Assembly (NCBI GenBank): GCA_047967505.1
Contig: CM106539.1
Direction: 5' to 3' (one strand)
From: Dipteris shenzhenensis
Taxonomy: Eukaryota > Polypodiophyta > Polypodiopsida > Gleicheniales
Length of the DNA stretch: 64,000 bases
Shown one piece after another: positions 12,979-24,661 of the stretch; within the stretch, counting starts at the first letter, position 1; each line of letters begins with the position of its first letter. The translations under genes were made by a program, and so were the position numbers. The notes under the pieces were generated by a model that was not told where the DNA came from, searched no databases, and saw only the letters and a program-made list of their open reading frames with translations.

Positions 12979-14855
12979 TCAAAGATCTTTGTGATGCCTC
13001 CTCCTCAACCATCAGAGTTTCCAGAGCTACAAAGTGCATTGGAGACTCTTTCATATACTTGGGAGCAATTTCCTAGTGTGGTGGCAAAAAGGATGCATGC
13101 AAAGATAATGTTTGAGTACTTTTAGGATGCACAATATGCTCCTCATATTCAAGGATCTTCACATGAAGGAGATCAAAAAGCTCAGACTTCGATGCAGGGA
13201 CAAGAAGAACAGGCACACTGTCACAAACATGTAGAACATGAGCGCAAACTTCTAGAGCAAGAAATGGTGGACGTAACTAAGGATGATGAAACAAACCCAA
13301 GGCTAAAGATGATCAGGATGAACTCACATCAATCAAAAATCATAATCTTCATCTTAATGAAGCAGTTACATATGATGATGTGGGATATATCTGGGGTCAA
13401 AGGACATGGTTTGTGAATGCCAAAGATGTGGAAGCTGTAGCTCTCTTTACTAATAGCTGAAGCCTTGATATATCCCATGCAATGCAAATATACGAGGCTT
13501 TGAGAGATGGTAAAAAACCTATGGCAAGCAATGTGGTCTTGCGCCCAATAATGTTTTGTCCAGTCAAAAATAGTTTTCTGGATCAAATAACATTTACAGC
13601 GCCTACACATTTCAAGGAAACCTTCAGTCGATTCTTTAAAGACACTCTTAAAAATATTCCACATGAACAAGGCGAAGAGGCACAAGGTGAGAATATGCTA
13701 AAGGAAGCAAAGAAGGAATTCCTCCTTCATTGCAGATTCCAGCCCATTGATAGTCAACATTGGGCTTATGCTTGTAATCAGATCGCAAAGGAAGCAAAGG
13801 AGGTCAAAAGACTCACTCCAGAACAATTTGCAAAGATAAGTTCATTCCATTATTATCCTGCAACAATCTGTATATTCAAGCATGAGATCAAGTATTTGAT
13901 TGAGTCCGAAAGACTTAATCATTATGTCCATGGAAAGTGTAAGATATCCTCAACATCAGAGGTCTTACAGAAGGCAAGGGTTATATGGACAACATTTGGT
14001 TCTCCAAATCCTGATTTGAAGCGAAAGGTTACAAAAGCAGACGCTGACACACTCACAAACTTCTATACTTCTTTGAGTGCAGTTGTGCCTAGGGAAACTC
14101 AAGAGCGAGAAGAAAGTATGACAAGCCTCAAGGTGGTGAGGGATAGATATGCCAACTACACTTCTATCATATTTCGTCCTGTTGAAGTGTTCAATGAGAT
14201 GCTTGAAACGTGCATTGCTTGTGAGCGTGGATAGTTGACCTATGAAGCTCCTTTGTTTATCTCCGAAAAGTCAAAGGTAATGGATAAGAAGGAGTTGACG
14301 GCAAGGATGTGGAGTCCTATAAAGTACTTACCTGACAAGTATGCATCCATGGCAGCACAAAAAATTTTAAAGAAAGAATGGTTTTTTCGAAAAAAAGACA
14401 AAGACCGCTGCATGGAAGAATGCATCAATGTACAGGTGAGGCGTGATGCAGTGCATAGTGCCATTAAGTATTTGCTATCAGAGAAACAAATTCCACTTAC
14501 TCATTGTAACATTGACTATAATGTGGTGAAGCATATAGCTTCTTTGTCAACACCCAAGGTAAAGATATGGGCAAACAGGTGGATTAAAAAGGATGAAGAT
14601 GGGTCAGAAATAGTAACCTCTTATATGAGAAAAGAAATCCCACAACAGGTGGTTGCATATGTGGAAAGATTAATCAGCGAGATAAGGATGCCGAGAGATA
14701 TGCTCCAAAGCTTTCAATTCAATGTAGAGGTTATAGTAGAGTCTGGAAAGCTTGTGAACTTCAGGGGAGTCTCAGAATATGACTTCTTCAAGAATGAGTC
14801 AGCATGGGATAAGCCACAACTATTACTACCATTGGGAAACAACCTAAAAATATGA
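12979..14855 (+). pseudogene. Left copy of Ulp1-like gene, N-terminal region
   Basis: I do not recognise this protein region. It is the plus-strand counterpart of the minus-strand gene at 48.2-50.7 kb and aligns with it from MPPPQPSEFPEL onward (first ~40 codons to a TAG at 13,123). Compared with the right copy it lacks the start and first ~90 codons (replaced by copia 1). It has lost about 0.2 kb of lysine/glutamate-rich sequence near 13,290, which shifts the frame, and has a TGA at 13,458 and a TAG at 14,232. From 13,482 it reads in one frame (QIYEALRDGKKP ... FNEMLETCIACERG, then LTYEAPLFI ... ) to 14,822. There a three-base ATT microhomology joins it straight to the last exon of protease domain a; about 1.9 kb present in the right copy is missing. 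It retains 31 codons (14,295-14,389) that the right copy lost. Clearly a pseudogene. Confidence 0.8.
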
Positions 14856-14869
14856 CTACATTGTAGCAT

Positions 14870-15225
14870 GTATAAAACCTTATTTTTATACTTGTATGCT
14901 TATTCAAGCCTTTAATTGGAATATGTAAATCTCATAACTTTTTTATATTTTCCTGCAAGAGGAGAAGAGACTAAGTCTAATGAAAGCATGCTATCTTTGT
15001 ACTTCTATGATTATTTAAATCTTTATTTTTATTTGGGATGTGTAAATCTCATAACTTTTTAAATTTTTCCTCCAAGAGGAGGAGAGACTCACTCTAATGA
15101 AAGCATGTATGAAACCTTACTTTTTAAATTTTTGCTCCAAGCGGAGGAGAGACTCACTCTAATGAAAGCATGTATGAAAACTTATTTGCTTGTTTAAGCC
15201 TTTATTTGGGATGTGTATAGTAGAA
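14870..15225 (+). repeat. Intronic short tandem repeats, left copy
   Basis: Degenerate repeats of a block containing GAGGAGAGACTCACTCTAAT, GAAAGCATG and GGGATGTGTAAATCTCATAA occur three to four times between coding blocks. The same block is repeated in the minus-strand copy at 46,010-46,400. No coding sequence is seen. It behaves as an expanded intron between protease domains a and b. Confidence 0.7.
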
Positions 15226-16664
15226 GGAGGATGTAGAAGACATAGCAAGTGAAGAAGAATACGATGTAGACTACTCTCTCAATAAGATGAGTCATGAAAA
15301 TATGAATCTATTGGAGTAGATTGGAAGTTCATTCACCGCTATGTTGTTAATTCGACAACAACCTCATTTTTTTGAATTTGGTAAAGAAGAGATTTCAATT
15401 CTCTTGAATCCTAAGAAAGAGGTTAATGTCAATCAAAGTCATTACAACCATCCTCAGGTTTGATGCAGCCTTTTCCTTGGCTTTATACTTTGCTTATTTT
15501 GATTAAACCCAAGAAGCTAATACTTTTTTTTAAAAATAGTAATGTTATAGCACATTTTTCGCAAAATATACAAAGCGTTTCATATATGCTCGATCCTCGT
15601 ATTTCGAAAGTGCTTAGCAACAAAGAAGAAACCATAGAGGATGTTTGCAAGTGGTTGAAGCACGTTCCTATGAATGACGCACGAGTTATTTTTATAGCAT
15701 ATTATGAGAAGTAAGCATCAAACCCTACTTGTTTTTTCTATTGCATTGCTAGAATTGTCTCAAACATAGTAATTATTCTTTATTGATAATGCAGCTCACA
15801 TTGGAGTCTGGTAGTCATGGACATCCTTGCGAAGAAGTGCTTCTTTGCCAACTCAATGACATCCGTCCATGGCACTGTGTTAGAGTAAGTATAGACTACA
15901 CTTGTTGTCACTTCTTGACATATAGATTGATATGCAATGCACATATTCACTGTTGTTATATGTTTTGATGTGCAGATCAGCTCGAAAGTTAGTAGGTGCT
16001 ATCGACACAGTAATGTGGCAATGTGACTTGGCACAACAAATAGAGTATATAACATGTCAGGTATCACATCAAGAGAATAGCCACATCTATAATTGTGGAT
16101 GGAGGGTGGGCTACAATTGCTTTTTGGTACTTGGTCAAATTTTTGAGATACAAAATGACACCACACTATCAACATATACGGATTTGCATCTCTATGCATT
16201 TATAACATGTACCATTCAAGCAATCATTAAGGGCGACATTATGGACCCTCCCACAAGGCAAATAGATAATGGCTTAGAGGAGTGCGAAATGAATGCCATC
16301 AAAGAGTCAAAGGGGATAGAAGACCTCAACTCTATAAACATGGCTTCATTGGAAGAATTGGGAAGCTCTTTTAATGTTAGGGTTATGATTCAACATAGAC
16401 CTCAGTATCTTGAATTTGTGGGAGAGGAGATTTCAATCCTCTCTAGAGCTTCAAATGAGGTCAATAACAATGTTATGATGGCCATTCTCAGGTTTGATAC
16501 AAACTTTTTCTCTAGAAAAAAATGGTGAAGATGAGGAAAGCCAAGAGAGAAAAGAAGAGTTGTTGAATGCTTACAAGTCAGCGGAAGATTCAAAACAAGT
16601 TGTGAGGAGAGTCTGTGAGGAGATTTGTGATGCCAGCCCTGGTTACGCATGGCTGCAAGTTTAA
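15226..16664 (+). pseudogene. Left copy of Ulp1-like gene, protease domain b and C-terminus
   Basis: Exon-like blocks separated by AG...GT junctions. b1 (15,226-15,460): acidic EEEYDVDYSLNKM, then QQPHFFEFGKEEISIL, broken by TAG at 15,317 and a 4-bp insertion. b2 (15,540-15,712): YMLDPRISKVLSNKEETIED. b3 (15,793-15,882): SHWSLVVMD ... FFANSM, matching the His-Trp and downstream acid/amide segment of C48 (Ulp1-type) cysteine proteases. b4 (15,975 on): HQENSHIYNCGWRVGYN, matching the Gln ... Cys-Gly active-site segment. The Cys is kept. An Asn stands where Ulp1 normally has Asp. Sequence continues into the first exon of domain c (to 16,496). Exons c2-c4 are absent. A last open block (about 16,525-16,664) ends CDASPGYAWLQV and stop; it has no counterpart I can find in the right copy and may be the original C-terminus. 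Domain assignment rests on motifs only. Confidence 0.6.
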
Positions 16665-17270
16665 AGTCTGCTTGTTTTCATGAAGCCAATGCCATAGTAG
16701 GCACTTTCGAGGACATATGCTCTCTCTAATGACTTAATAGTCAAGTGATGGAAATTTAATTCCATAGACTTATGTGTTTTCTAAAGTAACTGTAATAGAC
16801 AAGAAATGAAACTACAGTTCCACAAAGACATTTTAGTTCTCTAATGTAAAGTTGTAATCGACAAGAGAGACAAAGATGACATCTTCTAGCCTGAGCTAAT
16901 GGAAGGTGTTTTTTAACACCATATGGCTTTGAGTTATATGATCTACTTCTTGTACAAATGTGTCATGCTTTTTTTTAAATGTACTGTAGTTTTTTAAATG
17001 TACTCTAGTTTTTTTTCTAATTTGATTTTTAAAAATCTTACTTTTTGTCTCTTTTAACGACATGAAGTCCTGTTTTTTTAATGTACTCTAGTTTTAATAA
17101 CATGTCATGTCAATTTTTCTAATTTGCTTTTTTAAAATCTTACTTTTTGACTCAAAGTTTTGTTTTATAAGAGCCTCTTTTTTCGAAATGCTTTATCCAA
17201 AATTATCTCACAAAACGAATTTGGACAGTGCACTAGTCCAAAATTAATGAAATAGGTGTTTATTACAGTA
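16665..17270 (+). other. 3' tail of Ulp1-like gene / element end
   Basis: Non-coding, A/T-rich. It contains AAGGTGTTTTTTAACACC, CATATGGCTTTGAGT, a block with GTACTCTAGTTTT repeated, and ATTTGGACAGTGCACTAGTCC. The reverse complement of the whole block recurs at about 37,450-37,920 and in each 1,709-bp unit to 41,350. In both arms it follows a dead coding exon, so it is best read as a shared 3' untranslated or terminal region. Confidence 0.6.
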
Positions 17271-18774
17271 GTTATATAACATGTTGGGACACCCTCCCAC
17301 TCCACAGGAGTTATATACATACATGATGAGCACTCAAAACACCCCTCATGAGTTGAGAGTATAGACTCCAAACCACCTCACATCCACACCACCTGAGATT
17401 ACTCCTGTGGAGTCAAGACAACCCAGCAGACGGCAAAATCCCTTCTCCCTAATCATCACAAGTCCCTTCTCCCTTGTAGTCTGGAGTCCCTTCTCCCATG
17501 CGATCTAAAGTCCCTTCTCCCCTATGGTCCAGAGGCCCTTTTAGATAGCAGATCCACCAGCGTATTCGTGTGTAGTAGGGAGCCTCTTCTCCAGAGGTGA
17601 GTGCCCATCGTAGTATCTCATCATGACATAGCAGTAGGTGTAGTAGCAGGGAGAGCATTGGCATAGGATTCATGGCATAGTACTTTGGGGGCAGCACTGG
17701 GGGCGGGGAGGATTCAGATGCAAACATGACAGAGGGTGATGGTACGATCTTTTATGATATCACTGAGATGGGCGGCAGCTTGATGGATGCACAAGGGAAG
17801 GACATCATGGCCTTCATGCACTCTGTAGTTCATAACAACTATAGAGATTGCTTTATTCAATATAAAGAGCAAAAAAAAAGTTTGGATGATGATACCATCA
17901 ATGCTATATACATGCTCCATGTATCCCAATCCATCTAGTGTTGAGTTCACTGACAAATGGGCAAAGTCAAAGATTACCATTACCCTTGTCAATAAGAGAT
18001 CTTTGCTTAAGAGGTAGGCACTAGCCGAGATTTCTAAGAGAGAGGGAGGTCAATCACCAAGGGGCCAGTCCCACACTACTCATAGCGCAAGTGGAAGAAA
18101 GCGATGAAGGCAGAGAAAGTGGACCCCAATTTGCAGCATGTGGAGGCATGAAGGATCCAGATGGAGTAAAATGGAAACTTGCATTTTGGAGTAGGGGATA
18201 TTGCATCATGGGATGCCCAATTTGTAAGTATTGATCTCAAATTATATTGTGTTTCTATGGTTTATTAGGAGGTTGTTTCTTTGTGCTAACCCCTCTGCAA
18301 ATTGTGTCCTCTTGTAGCTTGATATCATGGGCAAATACCCTACTCCTATCTTGGAAATCGCAGGTGACATACTTGAAGGCACTTCTATGATGAGGGGTTG
18401 ATTACTAAGGAGAAGTATATTCGGGCTACTGGAGCACCCTTGTAGGTATTTGAAAGTACTTAGAAAATGTCAATGTTGTAAATAAAGATTTGATTTTTCA
18501 TACATTGATACATGTTGTCCCTCATTTACAAGCTCCTGGAGATATTGAGGAGGCACAAAGTGAGGAAATTGAGGAGGAAGAAGGCAATGAAGATGGGAGC
18601 GATGATGAGGATGCCTCCGATTAGTCATAGAAGAAGTGCTAGAATTAGTGCTAGCTATTCTTTTTTGTACTTGAAGCCTTGAAGCCATTCGCTTAGCTTC
18701 GTGCTATATGTATATACAATCCTCTTATTTTTTGTACTTGAAACCACAAGTGGCTTGGCTTCATGGTAGATGTA
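17271..18774 (+). pseudogene. Ptta/En/Spm-like gene remnant, copy A (5' part)
   Basis: Homologous to two copies at 34.1-36.7 kb. Non-coding leader (GTTATATAACATGTTGGGACACCC) is followed by a Ser/Pro-rich stretch now out of frame, then DGTIFYDITEMGGSLMD and GKDIMAFMHSVVHNNYRDCF (17,735-17,880). A frameshift follows, then FTDKWAKSKITITLVNKRS and HTTHSASGRKR. A TAG at 18,015 replaces a CAG kept in copy B. Further exon-like blocks are LDIMGKYPTPI (18,320), an ITKEKYIRATGAPL segment (18,400) and an acidic tail EEEEGNEDGSDDEDASD before TAG (about 18,550-18,625). The order (KW..., NKR, basic HTT block, acidic tail) is reminiscent of the plant transposase_24 (Ptta/En/Spm) family, a low-certainty match by eye. 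Copia 2 inserted in its 3' flank at 18,779. Confidence 0.5.
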
Positions 18775-18779
18775 TATAC
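18775..18779. repeat. Target-site duplication TATAC, left (copia 2)
   Basis: TATAC directly precedes the TGTGGGGG start of the 5' LTR and is repeated directly after the 3' LTR at 30,209-30,213. This proves both ends of element 2. Confidence 0.95.
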
Positions 18780-18949
18780 TGTGGGGGTTAAAGGTCACCA
18801 CGCCTTTACCCTGGTTATGTACAATACTCAGACACATATATAAATGAATGAAAAAGAAGATTAGGGTGTTCCGCACCCACCAAAACTTGTGTGGCTCTCT
18901 GTTTCTCTCTCTCCCTCTTCCGTTCTTGCTTTCGTTGAGAGCACTCTCA
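18780..18949 (+). repeat. 5' LTR of copia 2 (170 bp)
   Basis: Starts TGTGGGGGTTAAAGG and ends GAGCACTCTCA, with TG...CA ends. Contains AATACTCA...ATATATAAATGAATG, a TATA-like promoter candidate around 18,836-18,848, then a CT-rich stretch. The 3' partner is at 30,039-30,208 and has exactly the same length. Confidence 0.95.
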
Positions 18950-18951
18950 AC

Positions 18952-18965
18952 TGGTATCAGAGCCC
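18952..18965 (+). other. Primer-binding site of copia 2
   Basis: TGGTATCAGAGCCC starts 2 bp after the 5' LTR. This is the usual plant copia sequence complementary to the 3' end of initiator methionine tRNA and would prime minus-strand DNA synthesis. It is unmutated, unlike that of element 3. Confidence 0.9.
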
Positions 18966-20402
18966 GGGTGATCTAGCTAAGCATGCGTGAATGCTTGAAG
19001 CTCAGCAGCTCTATGGGAAGAAGGAGAAGCTCTGTGGGAAGCTTTGTGGGTGACTTTACTTGCATCCGAGTGTGTAGAGACCTTGTAGGAATCTTTGGAA
19101 AAGTTACTTTGGTTTTGCGAAGTGGTTTTGAGAGCCTGTTAAGTGTTTTTAAAAAAAAAGTCGTTTTTTGAGCTTTTCCCTGTTCCGTTCGATGACAGAG
19201 ACTCCATATTGACATGTAGAGGCAACTATTGCTTGCTTTTGGTGTCCACTTCACTTTAGGAGCTTGGAAACACCTTCATTCTTGAATCTGGGATCATTTC
19301 ATTGGATTTCTGACTCATTATGTCAGTTTTTGCGTTTTTCTGCCCGAGTGTTGGAACTTAAGTTTGGAGCAACCATTTGTAGATCTGTCAGTTCCGGTGG
19401 ACTCAGGAGGTCCTAAAACTTTTATGTTGCTCATCATTCGCACTCCGGTGAAGTTTACAAGCAACTCTGTTTCCAAAAACGTTTTTCAGTCTGTGTGTTG
19501 GACCCAGTGATTGAGACCATGATTTCCAAAACCGTCTATCCCATTGCATTCCGGATGCCCAAAAACCCCTACTTGTCAGTTCTTATGCGATTCGGTGGAG
19601 GATTTTCAGAGTTATAGATCTCGGTGTATTCGATTTCGTCTCTCTGTTATGCATTTTTCATTCTAAGGTTTTGAAACCTTAGATTTATGCCACACGGTAG
19701 TGGATAAGTGTTGACTCCCATTTCTCACTCATCGGTTCGGATTTTGGAGTTCCCGCAGAAGAGAGATATTTGTAGATTTTCTTGTTGAGTCCAATTATGC
19801 AATGGTGCCCATGTTTTGAGGCATCTCAGGTTCTATTTTCAGTAGCGGTCATTACCGTGGGACTATGATTTCTTGAGCATACCTTATGCAGATCACTCTG
19901 GTTGCAGTTTGAGCAGTGTGCGCTCATTCGTGGTGTGCATTGGGTTGCAGTGGATGATCTATAGGCCATTTGGATGCATTGCGGTCCTTATTGGATGCGC
20001 TGATAGGTCCAAATTGCCTTGTGGGATGCTATTTTTATGGACGCTTTGCACATGGATACTATTTTATGCTGAGGGATAGCTTTGACACATTGCAGGTGAT
20101 GCACTGATAGTGCTATGCTCTCTTGGATGAGATGTTATTAATGCATATGCCAGTGGATGGTGTTTATTCTTGAGTCATTTGGCACTTATTGGCATTTTGG
20201 ATTGCCATTGCAGTTGGCATTTTCTTTTGGGCCAGATTTGCTCATATGGATGCATAGTATATGCACATGAGTCAGATGCTTTGAGACATGAGTTTTGGTG
20301 ATATTTCACTCTATTGTGGCATACACATTTGGGTGCACCTAGTATTTGGTGTGATTCTCTCTTGTAGGCACTAGCATTCGGGATTTTTGCTTCATTTGCA
20401 TC
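18966..20402 (+). other. Untranslated leader of copia 2
   Basis: About 1.4 kb between primer site and gag start with no convincing coding sequence. A 62-codon ORF at 18,983 is basic and resembles nothing. Long leaders that would hold packaging signals are common in plant copia elements. Nothing else is visible. Confidence 0.6.
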
Positions 20403-21571
20403 ATGGCCTCCTCTTCCATGTATGAAAAGGAGTTTTTTAGCATTAAAAAGTTTGATGGGACAAACTTTTCTTTGTGGAAAGAACAAATAAGGGATGTGGT
20501 TATTCAAAAGAAGCAGATTAAACCCTTGGCAGGGATTGAAGCTAAGCTTGTAAATATGTCTGAGGATGATTGGAATGAGTTGGATGCATTAGCAAAATCT
20601 ACTATTAGACTTCATCTTACAGAGTAAGTTTATTTCACAGTAGTAAATGAGCAGACTACGGAAGATTTGTGGAAGAAACTGTGTGCCACTTATGAAAAGG
20701 AAACTGCCTCTAATAAAGTTTATCTCATGAAGAGGTTGTTTGAGCTGCAAATGAAGGAAGGGGTCTCCATTTCTTCTCACTTGAATGAATTCAATATTAT
20801 TTTCAGCCAGCTTCAGGCTCAGAAGATGAATTTTGATGCAGAGACTAAGGCAATATTTCTCTTATGTTCATTGCCATCCTCATGGGATACCTTCCGTACA
20901 ACCATCAGTAACTCTGCACCTAGTGGAGTACTGAAATTTGATGATGTTGTGGGTAGCTCGTTGGCCAAGGAGATTAGACAAAAGTGTATGGATGGCAACA
21001 AGCAGGATGCAGCCTTAAATGTGCAAAGGGGCAGATCACAGTTCAAGGGGAAGTCCCAAGAAAGAGGGAAGTCTCGTAGCAAATCCAGGGCACGGAACAT
21101 TGAGTGTTACCACTATGGCAAGAAGGGCCATATGAAAAAGGATTGCTACAAGCTGAAAAGAGAGCAAAAGGATAAGAAAAATAATGCAAATCGGGGTGCA
21201 AATCAAAAGGAAGAGAGTCCAAGGGAGGACAAAGGAAAAGTGAAGATCGAGGAGATCAATGCAGTCACACATGATAGTGACAATGACGTTCTCTTCATGT
21301 CTAGTTTATCTATAGAGTTGCTTACCACTTCAGATGATGCATATTCCTAGGATTGGATTTTGGATTCTGGTGCTTCATTCCATGTTACTCCCCATAAGGA
21401 ATGGTTCTCCACTTATGACAGTGGAAAGACGGGTTGTGTGCATCTTGGAAATGACTATGCATGTGACATAGTGGGAGTAGGTGACATAAAATTTTCTTTT
21501 GCAAATGGGTCTGCATTTATTTTAAAACATGTGACATGTGCCTATGTTGACCAAGAGTCTTATTTCAGTGG
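20403..21571 (+). pseudogene. copia 2 gag and protease
   Basis: Gag packages the element RNA into cytoplasmic particles and the protease cleaves the polyprotein. The start ATG (MASSSMYEKEFFSIKKFDG) lies after the leader and opens into the GTNFSLWK motif typical of plant copia gag. The body carries the usual LWKKLCATYE and LLCSLPSSWDTF blocks. A basic Arg/Ser/Lys region and a CCHC knuckle follow (CYHYGKKGHMKKDC, 21,105-21,146) in which the second Cys is Tyr. Protease: WILDSGASFHVTP (21,357). One frame throughout, broken only by TAA at 20,625 and TAG at 21,348, with a frameshift just after 21,571. Confidence 0.9.
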
Positions 21572-23772
21572 GTTAGCTAGATGATGCTGGTTTTCACACC
21601 ACTTTTGGCTTTCAGAGTTGGAAAATTCAGAAGGGCTCTATGCTTTTGGCCAAGGGTGCCAAGTGTGGGACTTTGTATCCCTTACATGTATCAGGGGTAT
21701 TTGATCATGTTGTTGCAATAACCGAGCAGCCAAGCACTTCTTTGTGGCATTGCAGGTTGGGGCACATGAGCCAAAATGGAATGAAACTCTTATGCCATTT
21801 GGGTTATGTACCGCATTTGAGTTTCTCTGATTTTGAATTTTGTGAGCACTGTCTCTATGGGAAGTAGACTAAATTAGCCCATAAAAGAAGGCGAAAGAAA
21901 GAGTTTGAAAAGCTTGATTTGGTGCATTTAGACATATGTGGTCCCATGCCTACACGGTCATTAGGCGGGGCTGAATACTATGTGACATTCATTGATGATG
22001 CAACTAGGAAAGTGTGGGCTTATGCTATAGCTCGAAAGATTGATGTGTTCCAGGTATTTCAGAAATGGCTGGCCTTGGTTAAGAATCAGTCAGGTAGAAT
22101 GCTTAAATGCCTATGGACTGACAATGGTGGAGAGTATCTCTCTCATGACTTTCAGCATTTTTGTGATACACGTGGGATTAAGAGGGAGCTCACATCCCCT
22201 CGCACTCCAGACCAAAATCCAATTGCAAAAAAGATGAACCATACCATTCAAGAAAGGTTGCAATGCATGCTTTCCAATGCAAGTCTTTCTGGTGGTTTTT
22301 GGGTTGAGGCAATGAAGACTACAGTGCATGTGATCAATAGATTACCTAGTGGTATTCCTGAAGAGGCATGGAGTGGCAAGAAGCCCTCTTACTCTCATTT
22401 GTGTATATTTGGGTGTGAGGCATATGCACATGTGCCAAAAGAGCTTCAAAAGAAGCTAGATCCTAGGTCTAGGAAATGCATCTTTCTGGGTTATGGTGAA
22501 AGTGGACAGATGGGCTATCATCTCTGGGATCCAGAAGCAAAGAAGATCATACGCAGCCATGATGTAGTCTTCAATGAGAAGAAGATGCATAAGGCACCCA
22601 TGAGGGATGTGGAAATGAGGAGAATCACTTTCCCGGATGTGAATCCACCTGCATATGTTGATAGATAGCAAGCTGTCCATGCACCAAATGTGCAAGAAAT
22701 GGTGCCACCAAGTACTCCCATAGGTATACAATCAAGGGTAGATGATGGATCATCTATTGGTGGAAATGATGAGCCAAATGTGGTTGATATGCAGGTCGGA
22801 CAGCAAGCTAAAATGCCCTTGAGAAGATCATCTAGAGTGTCTAGACCGCCTGATAGGTTTGTTCCAGGGGTAGACGATGTGATGCTTACTGATTGCAGGG
22901 AGCCTTCTTGCTACAGAGAGGCTATGATGCGCGAGGATCAATGCAAGTGGGAGTATGCTATGCAATCAGAGATGAGTTCACTTATGAAGAATAAGACTTG
23001 GGATTTGGTTTCTTTGCCATATGGAAAGAAAGCATTGCCATGTAAATGGGTCTACAAAATGAAGGTCACACATGATGATGTGCCTAGTTACAAGGCCCGT
23101 TTGGTTGCTAAAGGTTTCAAGCAAGAGAAGGGTGTGAACTTTGATGAGATATTCTCTCCGATTGTGAAGATGACCACACTTAGATGCATGCTTCGACTAG
23201 TGGCATCAGAGGATATGGAGCTTATGCAGATGGATGTCAAGACAGCTTTCTTGCATGGGGATTTGCATGAGGAAATTTACATGGTGCAGCCGGAAGGCTT
23301 TGAAGAAAAGGGCAAACAACATTTAGTTTGCAAGCTGAAGAAGAGTCTCTATGGTCTGAAGCAAGTGCCTAGAGTATGGTATCAGAAGTTTGATGCTTTC
23401 ATTCGGTCCTAGGGTTTTAGAAGGAGTGAAATTGATCACTGCCTCTACACTAAAAGGGCTAAGGATAATAGCCTGATAATCTTGGCACTATATGTGGATG
23501 ATATTCTATTGGCTAGCAAGAATACTTATGAGCTAGATGCATTAAAGGCCAAGTAGCATGAGGCCTCTGACATGAAGGATTTGGGACTTGCAGGTCATAT
23601 TCTTGGTATGCGCATCACGCGTGATCGAAGTAGGAAACTCCTTTGGCTTTCACAAAAAGAGTATGTTACAAAAGTATTGCAGCATTTCAATATGGAGAGG
23701 GGGAAGGTAGTGAGTACTCCATTACCTCCATATGTGAAACTGAGTCATACAGATAGTCCCAAATTAGATGAG
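21572..23772 (+). pseudogene. copia 2 integrase and reverse transcriptase, first part
   Basis: Integrase: LWHCRLGHMS ... CEHCLYGK zinc site (21,750-21,865), then LDICGPM, FIDDATRKVWAY and TDNGGEYLS core motifs with the second catalytic region DQNPIAKKMN altered from the usual QNG.AER. The C-terminal GKKPSYSHLCIFGCEAYAH region follows. Reverse transcriptase: YKARLVAKGFKQ, MDVKTAFLHGDL, SLYGLKQVPR and the catalytic LYVDDILLA (23,490). A single frame runs from 21,572 to the insertion point, broken by four TAG codons (21,865, 22,666, 23,410, 23,554). Copia 3 interrupts it after KLDEES at 23,777; the reading resumes at 29,316. Confidence 0.9.
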
Positions 23773-23777
23773 GAAAG
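23773..23777. repeat. Target-site duplication GAAAG, left (copia 3)
   Basis: GAAAG lies directly before the TGTTGAG start of the 5' LTR and recurs at 29,311-29,315 directly after the 3' LTR. Removing element 3 and one copy restores the element 2 pol frame at that point. Confidence 0.95.
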
Positions 23778-24129
23778 TGTTGAGATATTGAGCTCCACTC
23801 GTGATATGCCAGGGTGACCGTTGTGCATTTATGTCACCGACTTGTTAGCTGCAGATGTGATTGGTACACCACCCATGAATAATAGCTAGATGGCAGCTAT
23901 CCTTATGTACTCTAGTTTGTGGCTCAGTTAGTATGCCACCTTAGTTAGCTGAGTTTGGTTTGAGACCCACATATAGGGTTCTGCTATTTCTTTGTACTAG
24001 AGTTCTTTTGGCTTTCACAACTAAGAAGAGGAAAACTCTTTTCAGCCTCCACCTTTGTGTGTATTCCCCCATTGTGTATGTGAGAAAGCCGCAAGTGAGA
24101 CTCCTTCCCTCTCTCCCACTATCTTCACA
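23778..24129 (+). repeat. 5' LTR of copia 3 (352 bp)
   Basis: Begins TGTTGAGATATTGAGC and ends CTATCTTCACA. Same length as the 3' LTR at 28,959-29,310, whose last bases read TTCATA (a C to T change destroying the CA end). Confidence 0.95.
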
Positions 24130-24145
24130 TGGTATTAAAGCCTCG
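24130..24145 (+). other. Primer-binding site of copia 3
   Basis: TGGTATTAAAGCCTCG starts immediately after the LTR. Relative to the canonical TGGTATCAGAGC it has a C to T and a G to A change, in line with the mutation pattern elsewhere in the window. Confidence 0.85.
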
Positions 24146-24661
24146 TTTGTGGTAAGGAGCTCAAGAAAGAAAACCAAGTTCGCGGTGTCCTGGTAAGAGG
24201 ACTAGTGTTGCTTTCCTTTTTCGAGTTTGGGAGCAAATCTCTGCAGGTAGCATAGCCGGAAGTGCAAGAGTGCATTGTCTCAAATTGAGACACCCTTCAT
24301 GGTGTGGCGAGAGGGCAATATATGCTGCAGGACAGGGCAAAGCCCTTGGTGACTTTATTTTTCTAATTCGGGACCTGTTTTCGAGGTGGAAGTTCTCCAC
24401 AAACACTGAGAAAAGGGCCCTATTTTTGCTATGCGACCACTGCTTTGCAGGTCGGTGAAAAGTTACCGCAGAAATTGCATCATATGCTTGTGCACAGATA
24501 TACTGGGAGTTACAAAATCGTCCTTATTGCCTGTTGATGCAAAATATTCACTAGGAAGTGACTATGTGGTCAAATACCACTTTCGTCAGTTTTGCAGATT
24601 TGCCCGTGTGAGGCAGAAGCTGTGTTTTTTGTAGTGACAGAATATTTTGTAGTGTTCTGTA

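Noticed and set aside
18983-19171. 62-codon ORF in the copia 2 leader
   Set aside because: Lies between the primer site and gag, has no recognisable domain and could arise by chance.
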